A stretch of DNA of 64,000 nt from Myxococcus stipitatus (GTDB taxonomy: Bacteria > Myxococcota > Myxococcia > Myxococcales > Myxococcaceae). This document shows, piece by piece, positions 51,316 through 61,100 of this stretch. The stretch is taken from NCBI RefSeq assembly GCF_038561935.1, contig NZ_CP102770.1, positions 6,324,001-6,388,000 of the forward strand, read 5' to 3'. The notes under the pieces were generated by a model. That model saw nothing but the letters and a program-made list of their open reading frames with translations, was not told where the DNA came from and ran no database searches. A program made the position numbers and the translations under genes. Within the stretch, counting starts at the first letter, position 1; the number at the start of each line of letters is the position of its first letter.

Positions 51316-51759
51316 TCAGCCCACCTTTTTCTCGGAATTACCAGGAGTGGAAGAGGAGGCCGGGTTCTTTCGTGACTCAGGGGCTCCCAGCTGGGCTGCG
51401 TCCGTGGCGAGGGCCGACTTGTAGCGCTCATCCCCCTGCCCCGCACTGAAGCCGTCCCGCTGGTGCGCGCGGCTGATGGCCACCTCGCCCGTGCGGAGCT
51501 TCTCGATGTGGTTCGCGATTTCGTCCACGGTGGGGGCGTCGGGGTACTCGGCCTTGAGCTCCTCGTCGGGGGTGATGGTCAGCTGGGCCGGCTTGTCGGG
51601 GTGCTGCGCGTAGTCGAGGATCTTCTCGACATAGGCCGCCACATCCACCTTCAGGAGCCGGGCCTGCTCCTTCACATCGGGGTTCTCCAGCAGCTCCGCG
51701 CGCAGCTCCGCGACGGGACGCCGCAGTTTCTTGGGCTCGGCCGTGTTCTCTCCGGACAT
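51316..51759 (-). CDS. Small acidic protein downstream of LanB-like gene, 147 aa
   Basis: ATG 51759 has GGAG within 10 nt upstream and lies 91 bp after the LanB-like stop on the same strand. The product is helical and charged (RPVAELRAELLENPDVKEQ, PDAPTVDEIANHIEKLRTG) with a Ser/Thr/Pro-rich tail (PASSSTPGNSEKK). It contains no cysteine. It might be a substrate, leader-carrying or docking protein for the LanB-like pair, but nothing proves that. The 190 bp that follow (51126-51315) contain no further gene. Confidence 0.6.
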   Translation of the reverse strand: MSGENTAEPKKLRRPVAELRAELLENPDVKEQARLLKVDVAAYVEKILDYAQHPDKPAQLTITPDEELKAEYPDAPTVDEIANHIEKLRTGEVAISRAHQRDGFSAGQGDERYKSALATDAAQLGAPESRKNPASSSTPGNSEKKVG

Positions 51760-51850
51760 GGTTCTCTCCAAGCAGCCGCCATCCCAGAAGGCCCCGGAAG
51801 CCGGGCTTTCGGTGCGGTGCGGCATTCTGCTCGCGGAGGCCCCCCTCGTG

Positions 51851-54175
51851 TCAAAGCGACTTCCCTTGGAAAGCCTGAGGGGAAGCCGCGGTCCAGCGGG
51901 TGAGCTGCATGCGCAGCTCGCAGGTGTAGCGGCCTCGAGAATCCCGGAGCCAGAGCTGCTCGGGAGCCGGGTACATCTCCTCCACGGACAGGCGCTCGGC
52001 CTCGCGAGACAGGTGGGAGAGCAGGTCCAGCGCGAAGGGGCTCGACGTGTCGATGAGGTAGGGCTTGCGCTCCTTCGAGCTGCGCATGAAGACGAACCGA
52101 GGCCAGCCTCGCTCCTGCCGCTCGCGCTGCGCGGCGAGGAACAGGTCGAACCCCGAGGCCTTCGCCAGTCGCGCCGACGACAGCTCCCAGCGCTCACGTT
52201 GGTACACCGCGCCGCCTACGCTCAGCCGAGGCAGGTGACTCCCCTTCGTGCGCAGCGGGGCATGCAGCACCTGGGGATGCGCCAACGCCGCGAACGGCGG
52301 ATAGGACGAGAAGTCGTCCAGCGGCAGGTACAGGTGGAGCCGCTCGCCGTGGAGATCCACCAGCTCCGGGCCCTGGGGCGTGGGCACCACCTTCACGTCC
52401 GAGGGCGTGAGGGCCCCCTCCTCGACGTCGAGCACGTCCGACACCGAGTAGACGAGCCGCCGGCCCGGAAACACGTAGAAGCCCTTGTTGCGGCGACGGA
52501 TGGACAGGCCGACGAGGCCTCGCGCCGCGGGGTCCGCCTCCAGCCACCGCGAGGCCACCGCCGAGTAGCGCTCTCGCGACGGGAAGAAGACGCTCAGCCA
52601 GCTTCGCAGCAGCAGGTGGTGGTGCACACGCGCCAGCATCACCTCGAAGCCCGCGCCGTCCCGCTTCGCGGCGAGGCAGACATCGGGCAGCGCGTACCGG
52701 CCTCCCGGCGTGGACGCGCCCAGGAAATCCACCGGCAAGGCGCGGTGACGTGCACCGTCCTCGTCCAGGAGCACGGGTGGCACGGGGGAGAAGCGGCTTC
52801 CGGAGACCTGGTCGGGCCGCAGGCGCACCGCGTAGTCCAGCAAGCCGAGCGGCCTCTCGTCCGCGCCCAGCGCGTCGCGCACCTGCTCTCGGAAGCCTCG
52901 CTGGACCTTCTCGCCATAGGCGGCCGACAGCTCCAGGGGGCCCGTCAGCGCGGCCTCGAGTTCCTCGGTGAAGCGGCGCCCGAAGCGAAGACGGAATGGA
53001 GAGCTGGCCTCCTCGTAGAGGATGAGCCGGTCCGCGTACACCTGCCCGTCACCGCGCCGCGCGGGCTTGCCCGTGGCTTGCGTGAAGTGGGACTCCAGCT
53101 CCAGCAACAGCACCCGGCGGCGCGACAGGTCGGCCGACTCGAACCCGGCCTTCAGCCTCGCGAGCGTGTCCAGTTTCTCCAACCACCGCGTTCGCGCCTC
53201 CAGCTCCGAAGGCAGCGCGGCCACGGCGTCGCGCACGCTCTCGAACGTGGTGAAGTCATTGGGGCGGAATGGCAGGCCCCAGAGCAGCAGCGCGCCCTTC
53301 ACCAGCGGCAGCGCGCTTCGCTCCACGTCCTCCACCGCGCTCCCCAGCACCTTCGCCGCCGCGGCGGGCGTGGGATGGTCCTTCAGCACGGCGAGGAGCC
53401 GCTCGGCGGACTCGGACAGGGGCACATCCAGCTTCAGCGCTTCGCACGCGGCGCGGCCGGGCGTCACGGTGAAGAGGGGATTGAGCCGCAGTGGCAGGTG
53501 CGCCCGAACCGAGCGCTCACGCCCCACCGCGCGCGCCAGCTCCGTCACCGCCCAGAAGGAGAAGAAGGTGCGTCGGCGCGTGTCGCCGCTGGGCACGGTG
53601 CGCACGTCGAAGCCGTCCTCGTCCGTGCGCTCGCCGTAGGAGATGGGGCCGAAGAAGCTGGTGGTCTCGTTCTTCGCGCAGAAGCGTTGCAGGTACGTGT
53701 AGACCTGCCGCTCCACCCTGCGCGCGTCGGACGTGTCCTTGCGCTCGTCTCCGCGCAGGTAGCGGGCCCAGACGTTGTCGAACATCGCCGGACTGGAGAG
53801 GAACACGGCCTCCTGGATGGCGGGGTCCGCCGCGCGCTCGCGCAACCGGGGGCGGAGGGCGGCCCGCTCCTGGGCGTAGCGTTCCTGGAGGGACTCGCGC
53901 CTCGCGAGGTAGCGCTCCAGCGACTCACGAAGGGAGGGGTCATGCTTGGGCTTCAGCGTGGGACGAAGCCCACGCTCCAGCGCATCCTGGAGTGCCTGGC
54001 TCCCGGAGTCATCGCCTTGCGCACGCACCACCTCCACCAGCGCGCGCTCGTCCGCGAGCAACTGCCTCGCCTCCTCCACCACCGCGTCGGACACCCCGAG
54101 CGACTCCAGCCAATCGAAGGGGAAGCCCGCGTGCCGAAGCACGAATACATCCCCCAGGGTCCAGCGTTCGCTCAT
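51851..54175 (-). CDS. Lantibiotic dehydratase-like (LanB N-terminal type) protein 1
   Basis: 774-aa member of the LanB dehydratase family. It starts with VLRHAGFPFDWLESLG, has the family core YLQRFCAKNETTSFFGP (~residues 160-176), where classical LanB has a TPFGLF-type motif, and ends with PEQLWLRDSRGRYTCELR. Full LanB proteins (~1000 aa) carry a second, SpaB_C elimination domain; none is visible here, so this is the short form. Short LanBs either work with a separate elimination protein or act as PEARLs that add an amino acid from aminoacyl-tRNA to a peptide C-terminus. ATG 54175 overlaps the upstream stop by 4 bp. The paralogue lies two genes upstream. Confidence 0.75.
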   Translation of the reverse strand: MSERWTLGDVFVLRHAGFPFDWLESLGVSDAVVEEARQLLADERALVEVVRAQGDDSGSQALQDALERGLRPTLKPKHDPSLRESLERYLARRESLQERYAQERAALRPRLRERAADPAIQEAVFLSSPAMFDNVWARYLRGDERKDTSDARRVERQVYTYLQRFCAKNETTSFFGPISYGERTDEDGFDVRTVPSGDTRRRTFFSFWAVTELARAVGRERSVRAHLPLRLNPLFTVTPGRAACEALKLDVPLSESAERLLAVLKDHPTPAAAAKVLGSAVEDVERSALPLVKGALLLWGLPFRPNDFTTFESVRDAVAALPSELEARTRWLEKLDTLARLKAGFESADLSRRRVLLLELESHFTQATGKPARRGDGQVYADRLILYEEASSPFRLRFGRRFTEELEAALTGPLELSAAYGEKVQRGFREQVRDALGADERPLGLLDYAVRLRPDQVSGSRFSPVPPVLLDEDGARHRALPVDFLGASTPGGRYALPDVCLAAKRDGAGFEVMLARVHHHLLLRSWLSVFFPSRERYSAVASRWLEADPAARGLVGLSIRRRNKGFYVFPGRRLVYSVSDVLDVEEGALTPSDVKVVPTPQGPELVDLHGERLHLYLPLDDFSSYPPFAALAHPQVLHAPLRTKGSHLPRLSVGGAVYQRERWELSSARLAKASGFDLFLAAQRERQERGWPRFVFMRSSKERKPYLIDTSSPFALDLLSHLSREAERLSVEEMYPAPEQLWLRDSRGRYTCELRMQLTRWTAASPQAFQGKSL

Positions 54176-55713
54176 CCGTGAGTCCTCTCCAGGATGGACT
54201 TCGACACCAGCGTCTCCGCCCACTTCGCGCGACGCGCTTCGGGCACCATCGACAACACCTCGGCCAAAGGCGCGGGCACGGTCCGCCGGGACAGCTCGGG
54301 CGCCATCCGCGCATCCATCGCCAGCACGACACCCGTGCGGAGATTGGCCGCGTACCAGGACGGCGTGCTCGCCCCTTCAAGAGAGGCAGGGAGCCGCACC
54401 ACCGCGCAGTCCGAGTCCAGGCGAAGGTGCGTCGCGGGCGCCCCCGCTCGCGGAGAGCGGAGTGCCAGGAAGGCCCCCGCGACCCGCCCCGGACTCAGCG
54501 GCGCTCGACTCGACAGACGCCCTGTGAGCGAGGTGAGCACCTCTTGCAACCGTGATGCGGGAATCGTCCCGGGCCGCTCGATGGGGACCGAGCGACGGAG
54601 GTCGCGGTCCACCGGAGGCATTCCCGGCACACCCCACCTGTGCGCGACATCGATGTTCGATGCCATGCGCTCCACCGACAGGTGGAACGGGCGCACTCCC
54701 GCCAGCAGGTCGAAGAACGCGGCACCCTCGTCCTCGAGCAGGGTCAGCGTGGAGTCCAGGACCGGCACATCCATCCCAGGCGCCCCCACCCACCATTCGG
54801 CGACGACGCGCACTCCCGCCGCGCGCAGACGCTCGAAGCCGCGTTGAAGGAGCGTCCTGGGAATCAACTGGTGGTCGATGTCCACCACGTGGTCCGAGGT
54901 GATGGCGCAGAACTCCACCACCGCCGTGTGACAGCCGCTCTCCACGAGCAGGTCGGGGGTCCCCAGTGCGTCGAGCGACACGTGCCCCGCCCACCGTGCG
55001 CCGCCCGTGAGGGTTCGCACGTGCTCCAGCCTGGAGGCCCCCTGTGCATCGGGAAGCCAGACGACGTCATCACGGCTCGGCTCCGCATCCAGCGGCACGA
55101 CTCGCCAGCGCAGCGGAGGAACAGGCTCCGGAAAGGTGGCGCGCTGGAACGAGGGCATTCGCGCCAGCACGTCGCGATGGGTCTCCGCGAAGGGCCCCGC
55201 CACCTCGAGCGCCACATCGGCCGGGCACACCTGGGCCAGCGCCACGGCGGCGGGAAGCTGGAGGTCTCGCACCAACCACAGTCGCACGCGCTCGGCCCCC
55301 GCGACTCGCGTGGCGAAGGTGGCCACTTCCCGGGCATACGGCGTGGAGAGGGTCGCGGCGCGCTCGACATCCGCGCCGCGCTCCGTGGTGCCCGTCTCCA
55401 GCTCCACGTCATCCAATCGCAGCCGGACACCGTGCGATGGACCCGAGAGGGCCGTCAGCACCGCGCCCAGGGCACGCAGCTCCGCGATGGGGCCTCGCGC
55501 TCGAATGCCCTGCGCGACACGCAGCAGGAGCAGCTCGCGCATCGACCGCGGCGTTGGTGGCGCGCCCTCGCGAGCCTGGGCCTCGACCTCGAGGGCTTCA
55601 GCGGAGAAGACCCGGCGGGTGAAGCCTCTCGCCAGGTCCAGGGGGTGCCACCCCTCGGGTGTTTCGGGAACCAGCGTCACATCCCGGTGCGGAGGCAACA
55701 CCCACCACTTCAT
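54172..55713 (-). CDS. Unrecognised 513-aa protein sandwiched between two LanB-like genes
   Basis: Not recognised. ATG 55713 follows GAGGAGGAAGC, a strong ribosome site, and the gene overlaps both LanB-like neighbours by ATGA, so the three products are probably made in equal amounts and may form a complex. Alternating strands and helices in the middle (ADVALEVAGPF, HVSLDALGTPDLLVE, LRAAGVRVVAEWWVGAPG) look like a TIM barrel, and the order of elements recalls radical-SAM enzymes, but the CxxxCxxC cluster is absent. It could be a degenerate, non-redox relative or an unrelated barrel. The C-terminus includes NIDVAHRWGVPG and SSRAPLSPGRVAGA. Confidence 0.6.
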   Translation of the reverse strand: MKWWVLPPHRDVTLVPETPEGWHPLDLARGFTRRVFSAEALEVEAQAREGAPPTPRSMRELLLLRVAQGIRARGPIAELRALGAVLTALSGPSHGVRLRLDDVELETGTTERGADVERAATLSTPYAREVATFATRVAGAERVRLWLVRDLQLPAAVALAQVCPADVALEVAGPFAETHRDVLARMPSFQRATFPEPVPPLRWRVVPLDAEPSRDDVVWLPDAQGASRLEHVRTLTGGARWAGHVSLDALGTPDLLVESGCHTAVVEFCAITSDHVVDIDHQLIPRTLLQRGFERLRAAGVRVVAEWWVGAPGMDVPVLDSTLTLLEDEGAAFFDLLAGVRPFHLSVERMASNIDVAHRWGVPGMPPVDRDLRRSVPIERPGTIPASRLQEVLTSLTGRLSSRAPLSPGRVAGAFLALRSPRAGAPATHLRLDSDCAVVRLPASLEGASTPSWYAANLRTGVVLAMDARMAPELSRRTVPAPLAEVLSMVPEARRAKWAETLVSKSILERTHG

Positions 55714-58058
55714 GCTTCCTCCTCGGGAGAAGGGAGCGGCTCCGGACGAGGGCCCATCGAGGGACCGCCCCACAACAGCGTGCAGCGAAGCTCCACGGTG
55801 TGACGGCCTTGGGGCCCCCGGAGCCAGAGCTGCTCCGGCCCTGGCAACATCTCCGAGAGGAGCACGTCTTCCTTCTGCTCCAGCAGGTTGAGGAAGACGC
55901 GCAGCAAGGGCGGGCTGCGCACATCCACGAGCACGGGCTTCCGCTCGCCCTTGAACTTCGCGAAGACACAGGTGGGGAGGCCTCGCGCGTCCCACAGGCT
56001 CACCGCGACCCGCAGCCTCGCTCGGTCATCCTTGCATGCCAGCAACGCTTCACGCGCCGCCGCGTCCAGCCGCCACTGCTCACGCTGCACCACCACTCCG
56101 CCCAGCGTCAGCCGAGGCGTGTGGTCCCCCATCGACACCCGCAGGGAGCGGATGCGAGGGAGCGAGAAGGCGGTGTGCACCGCGCTGTCCAGTTCGCCGT
56201 TGTAGAGGCACACCTCGGAGCCCAGCCGCTTCGACACCAGCCGCGCGCTCTTGCCGTCGCTCTCCACGAAGAGGTCGTCCAACGGGATTCGCCAGGCGGC
56301 GGCACGCGCGCTCACGCCCCCCAGCTCCACCACCGGCCCCGGAAACTCCGAAGGCAGCAGGCCCGTGCGCCGCGACGGGAGCACCGTCACCAAAGGCACC
56401 GCGCGAGGCAGCACGCCCATCGCACGCACCATCGCGCTCTCCACCTTCGCGCGCGAGGGATGGAACTGGAGCGCCCAGCCCCACACAAGCGCCGTGTCGT
56501 GGATGTCCCCCATCACCAGCGTGTACTCACCCCGCCCCCACGCCTCCACGTCGCGCGCGCCCACGAGCAGGTCCACCGACGTGATGAGCGGCAGGGTCCG
56601 CGAGGTGTCCCAGGCCGGGAGCTCCACACTCCCCAGCTCCACCGAGGACGCCCCCGCATCGGAAATCCCCATCGCGAGCAGCTCCGCCACGGACGTGTCC
56701 AACGGCACCGGCACATCGGCGGTGGTCGCCGCGACCTTCCAGAAAGGAACCGTGCGTGCGCCCACCCGCTGGGCCACCGCCACACGCGCGGCCTCCCGCG
56801 TGCGCCACCCGGCCTCCGACATCCAGGCCAGCGCTGGCGCCAGGCGCGTCTCCAGCTCGCGCGCACGCTCGCCGCGCACCTCGATGCGGAGGTCTCCGCC
56901 GCACTCCTCTCGCAGCGCGAGCCGGTCCTGGTAGAAGTTGTGCGACTCCGACGCGGGGCCACGCTCCGTCGGAGGCACCACGCCCCACAGCTCCTTCACC
57001 CGCCGCGCGCACGCGTCCTGGAGCGCCATCTTCCCGCTCGCGTCCGCCGCGCCGTAGCGGGCCATCAACGCCAGCACCGAGCTCAAGCCCTCGACATGAC
57101 GCCGAGCCCCGGCGCCCGGCAGCGCGGCGACCCGCTCCGCCAGGTCGTCCACCGGGTGGTGCACGGCGGTCGGCACTTCCAACTGGTGCGTGAGCAGAGC
57201 CTTGTCGCAGCCCAGCCGCAGCGCTTCTCGCGCGAGCCCTGGCGCCACCCCCAGCGACGAGGCCAGCGCCGACAGCGTGCGCGTCCCATCCGCCAGCTCC
57301 ACCAGCCGAGGCAGCAGCTCCTCCGCGCTCACCGGCACGGGGCCCGTCTTCCGCGCGGGCATCTCCGCGAACGCCTTCCTTCGCGGCACCAGCCACGAGG
57401 CGATGTCCGGGTCGAACGCAATCGCGCGAGCCACGCCCTGCACCCACCACGACGCCGCGAAGGTGTTGCGGCCCACCAGCGTCTCGGGACCCGACCACTT
57501 CAGCGACACGCCGGTGGGCGCCTCGGGGTCCACCTGGCCGTAGTTGATGGGGCCGAAGAAGCCCATCGTCTCGTTCTTCGCGCACAGCCGCTGGAGGTAG
57601 CTCGCCACCTGCCTGCGCACCCGGGAGCCGCCTCGGCCCGCGAGCAGGTCCTTGGCCACGGGGGGACTGGAGCTGGCCACCGCCTCCAGGAAGCGCGGCT
57701 CACGGCACAGCGTGGCGAGCTGGGACTCCACCGCCGGAAGCTCTCGCTCCAGCGCCGCCGCGAGGCCCGCCTCCGCCTCCTGCGCCGCCGCCGCGCGCGT
57801 GTTCCATTCGGCGAAGCGCTCCGGGGACTCCATCCCCTCGGTGTCGACGGGGCGCCCCGCCTTGAGCGCGGCGAGGAGCTCGCGCGGGGGACGCCTCACC
57901 CGAGGCCCCTGCTCCCTCAAGGCCACGAGCCCGCGCCGCTCCGACTCGAGGCGACGCGCCCACTCCGCCGACTCCGGGCAGCCCAGCCGCTCCAGCCAGT
58001 CGAACGGGAACCCCGTCGTTCGCACGACGAGGTGGGGGAAAAGGGTCCAGCCCTTCAT
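55710..58058 (-). CDS. Lantibiotic dehydratase-like (LanB N-terminal type) protein 2
   Basis: 782-aa paralogue of the protein at 51851-54175 and first gene of the putative RiPP operon. It shares the opening TTGFPFDWLERLG, the core YLQRLCAKNETMGFFGP (~residue 160) and the closing PEQLWLRGPQGRHTVELR. No SpaB_C elimination domain is visible. Having two divergent copies suggests either different substrates or a heterodimer, as seen for paired short LanBs. The start ATG 58058 comes only 17 bp after a strong hairpin that ends the upstream kinase transcript, leaving little room for a promoter; the ribosome site is weak. Confidence 0.75.
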   Translation of the reverse strand: MKGWTLFPHLVVRTTGFPFDWLERLGCPESAEWARRLESERRGLVALREQGPRVRRPPRELLAALKAGRPVDTEGMESPERFAEWNTRAAAAQEAEAGLAAALERELPAVESQLATLCREPRFLEAVASSSPPVAKDLLAGRGGSRVRRQVASYLQRLCAKNETMGFFGPINYGQVDPEAPTGVSLKWSGPETLVGRNTFAASWWVQGVARAIAFDPDIASWLVPRRKAFAEMPARKTGPVPVSAEELLPRLVELADGTRTLSALASSLGVAPGLAREALRLGCDKALLTHQLEVPTAVHHPVDDLAERVAALPGAGARRHVEGLSSVLALMARYGAADASGKMALQDACARRVKELWGVVPPTERGPASESHNFYQDRLALREECGGDLRIEVRGERARELETRLAPALAWMSEAGWRTREAARVAVAQRVGARTVPFWKVAATTADVPVPLDTSVAELLAMGISDAGASSVELGSVELPAWDTSRTLPLITSVDLLVGARDVEAWGRGEYTLVMGDIHDTALVWGWALQFHPSRAKVESAMVRAMGVLPRAVPLVTVLPSRRTGLLPSEFPGPVVELGGVSARAAAWRIPLDDLFVESDGKSARLVSKRLGSEVCLYNGELDSAVHTAFSLPRIRSLRVSMGDHTPRLTLGGVVVQREQWRLDAAAREALLACKDDRARLRVAVSLWDARGLPTCVFAKFKGERKPVLVDVRSPPLLRVFLNLLEQKEDVLLSEMLPGPEQLWLRGPQGRHTVELRCTLLWGGPSMGPRPEPLPSPEEEA

Positions 58059-58075
58059 GGGTCACATGCCCTTCG

Positions 58076-58110
58076 ACCTCCAGGGGCCCCCGACTCGAGG
58101 GCCCCGAGGT
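58076..58110 (-). terminator. Hairpin between kinase and LanB-like genes
   Basis: Inner stem GGGGCCC (58083-58089) with GGGCCCC (58099-58105), outer stem ACCTC (58076-58080) with GAGGT (58106-58110), bulge CA. It starts 12 bp past the kinase stop. It may be an attenuator rather than a full stop, since the next gene begins 17 bp later. Confidence 0.6.
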
Positions 58111-58121
58111 CTCGCATCGTG

Positions 58122-61100
58122 TTACCGAACCATCACGACAATCTCCTGCCCCGGCACCGCCAGCACCCAGTGCCTGCTCGCGGCTCCCGCACAGGCGACC
58201 TCCACCTCCAGCTCCCGACCGGCCTCGATGGCGGCTCTCGTCAGCGGCGTGCGCTGCGGCAGCGGGCTTCCGCCCACCTTGACCTCACAGCCCGGCATGC
58301 TGCTCGACACGCTCAGCGTGCCGCGAGTCCCGGGCTGAGGCATGGCGTCCGCGAGCGTGCGCACGTCAATCCCCTCACGCTGCTGCGTGGTGCCGAACCG
58401 GCGCAGCCGCCCGTTCACCGCCGTGGAGATGAGCAGCGGGCCCGACGGCGACACCTCCAGGGCCGACGTGCCGGGCGCCATGCGCACGCCACCGACGTAC
58501 ACATGCTCGCCGTCCTCCAGGTTGACGAACGGAGAGCCCGCGCCGCGCAGCATCACCACGGCCACCACCGCCACCACCATCAACACGCCCGCGCCCAGCG
58601 CCGCCCACTTCATCGGCGAGCCCTTGTCCGGCGAGGGGGCGACGGGGGCCTCGGACACGGGGGCCGGAGGACGCGGCGTCGGCACCGGGCTCGGATGGGC
58701 GGGACCGGAGGCTCTCGGAGCCGGAGCCTGTCGAGGGGGCGCCCCCAGGGCCTGCGAGTCCGACGGAGACGGGCGCGGCGCGGCCGTGAGCCCGGGCTGC
58801 CCCGCGCTCGAGGGACGCGGCGCCGGGGCCGGGACCGGGCGAGCCTCGGCCATGTGCGGAGGAAGCCCGCCACCCGACACCACCAGGACCTCGGTCCGTT
58901 CCACGGCGTCCAGGTCTGCCGCGGCGGGAGGCATCGGCGCGCGCGGAGGCACGGGCGCGGGGCGAGGAGCCGCCGGGGGCTGCTGCGGAGGGCGGGCCGC
59001 GACGGGCGCGGGGGGCTGCTGAGGACGCGGCGCCGCCACCGGCGGAGGCGTCATCGGACGGGAGGCCGCCGGCGCGGGACGCGGGGCACTCCCCGCCACG
59101 GGAGGCGCGGACAGGCTCCCGCTGCCCGTCGGGCGAGGTGTCCCGCCAATGATGGAGCCCTTGTTGGGCGTCTTCCCATCGACGGGGGCCGCCAGCTCGC
59201 CGCTGCCCGTCCCCGTGGGCATGGGCTTGGAGTGCTCACCCGTCCCGGAGCTGGAGGACGGCGCGTACTCCACCAGCCGGTCGCCGAGCGTGTCCTTGAA
59301 GAACTGCGCCACCGCGGCGGGAGACGAGTTCAGGCGGTGGTGCGCCATCACCGCTTCAATCTCCTCGCGCATCGCCGCGGCGGACGGCGTGCGGCGCGCA
59401 GGGTCCTTCACCAGGGCGCGGAGGATGAGGTCGGAGACGTCCTGCGGGACGTGCGGCCGCAGCTGCGAAGGCACGGGCGCGGGCTCGCGGACGATGGCGT
59501 TGAGCGTGGCCGCGTCATGCTCGCGGCGGAACGGAAGCTGCCCGGTGAGCAGCTCGAAGAGGACGACGCCCAGCGCCCAGACGTCGTTGCGCGCATCCAG
59601 CGCGCGGCCCGACGCGGCCTCCGGGGAGATGTACGAAATCTTCCCCTTCAGCACCCCCGCCTGTGTGTTGTCCTCGCCGGCGACCTTGGCGATGCCGAAG
59701 TCGCTCAGCTTGATGGCGCCGTCCAGCGAGATGAGGACGTTGTGGGGGCTGACGTCGCGGTGCACCACCGGGTGCGACGTGCCCGCGGGGTCCACGTAGC
59801 TGTGCGCGTAGTGCAGGCCCGCCGCCACCTCCGCGACGATGCGCAGCGCGTGCTCCAGCGGCAGCCCCAGGCCCTTGCGGCGCAGCTCGACGACCAGCCG
59901 CTTCAGGTCCGGCCCGCGCACGTACTCCATCAGGATGTACGCCACGCCGTCGGACACGCCCACGTCGAAGGTCTGCACGACGTTGGGGTGCGTCAGCCGC
60001 GCGTTGGCCCGCGCTTCCGCGAACAACATGTCCACGAACTCGGGGTTCTGCGCGAACTGCGGCAGGACCTTCTTCATCACCACGAACTTCTCGAAGCCCT
60101 TCACGCCCACCTGCTTGGCGAGGAAGACCTCCGCCATGCCGCCCTGCCCCAGGCGCTTGATGATGGTGAGCTTGGTGTTGCCCAGCGAGTTGGAGAGGTC
60201 GGTGGGCGAGCCCTTGTTCGCCTGCGGGTCGACGTTCGCGGAGCCGAACAGGTACTGGCTGAGCGCGCGCGCCTCCAGCGCCTCCAGGTCCTCCAGCGGC
60301 CGGTCCGTCAGCTGCACGCGCGCGAGGAAGCCCTGGAACTGCGGCATGTGCGGCACCTGCGCGGTGCCACCGCAGATGGGGCACTCCCGGGTCATGCCCG
60401 CCTGCTGCGACCGCAGCCGCGCCTGGTATTCGGCCGCCAGGATGCGCTGGTGGCTCACCTGGCCGCAGTTGCGGCACTCACACGGCAGCCACAGCGTGGA
60501 CAGCCGCGCGGGGAGCTGCTTCGCCGAGCGAGACAGCACCGCGAGCGCCGGCGGGGGCACCCGGCACAGCACCACCTGGGCGCCCTGCGCGGCCGTGTCC
60601 AGCACCTGCTCCAGCTTCGCCAGCGCCTCCGGCTCCACCTTGCTCACGTGGCTGAAGTCGAAGCCGACGCGGCCCTCCAACCCGGAGGCCAGGCGGCGCA
60701 CGTTGAGGTCGCCCTTCAGCGCGCTGGCCAGGGTGACGAAGGTGATGTCGTCCTGGACGATCTTCAGGTGCTGCGGGAGCTCCGGCTGCTCCGTGGGCAT
60801 GCTCGCGCGCAGGTAGCGCATCACCACGGGGTCCACGGTGCCGAACTGCTGGCGGCGGCCGTAGTCGAAGAACTCCTCCGGCTGGTCCGCGAACTCCAGC
60901 GGGTTGGAGCACACCGGGCAGCGGTGCGCCGGCGCGAGCCCCTCGGCGAGGACCTGTGCGTCGTCGACCAGGTTCACCACCCGCATCCGGTCTTCGCTGC
61001 ACGTGGGGCAGGAGTACGGGGCCAGGACGGAGAGCACCCGGGCCACGCCGGCGAAGCCCTCCACCATGTTGAGCTGGTCCACCACGACCGGCGGCGCGTG

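Noticed and set aside
54172-55713. Radical-SAM enzyme call for the 513-aa protein
   Set aside because: No CxxxCxxC; only a general barrel-like pattern.
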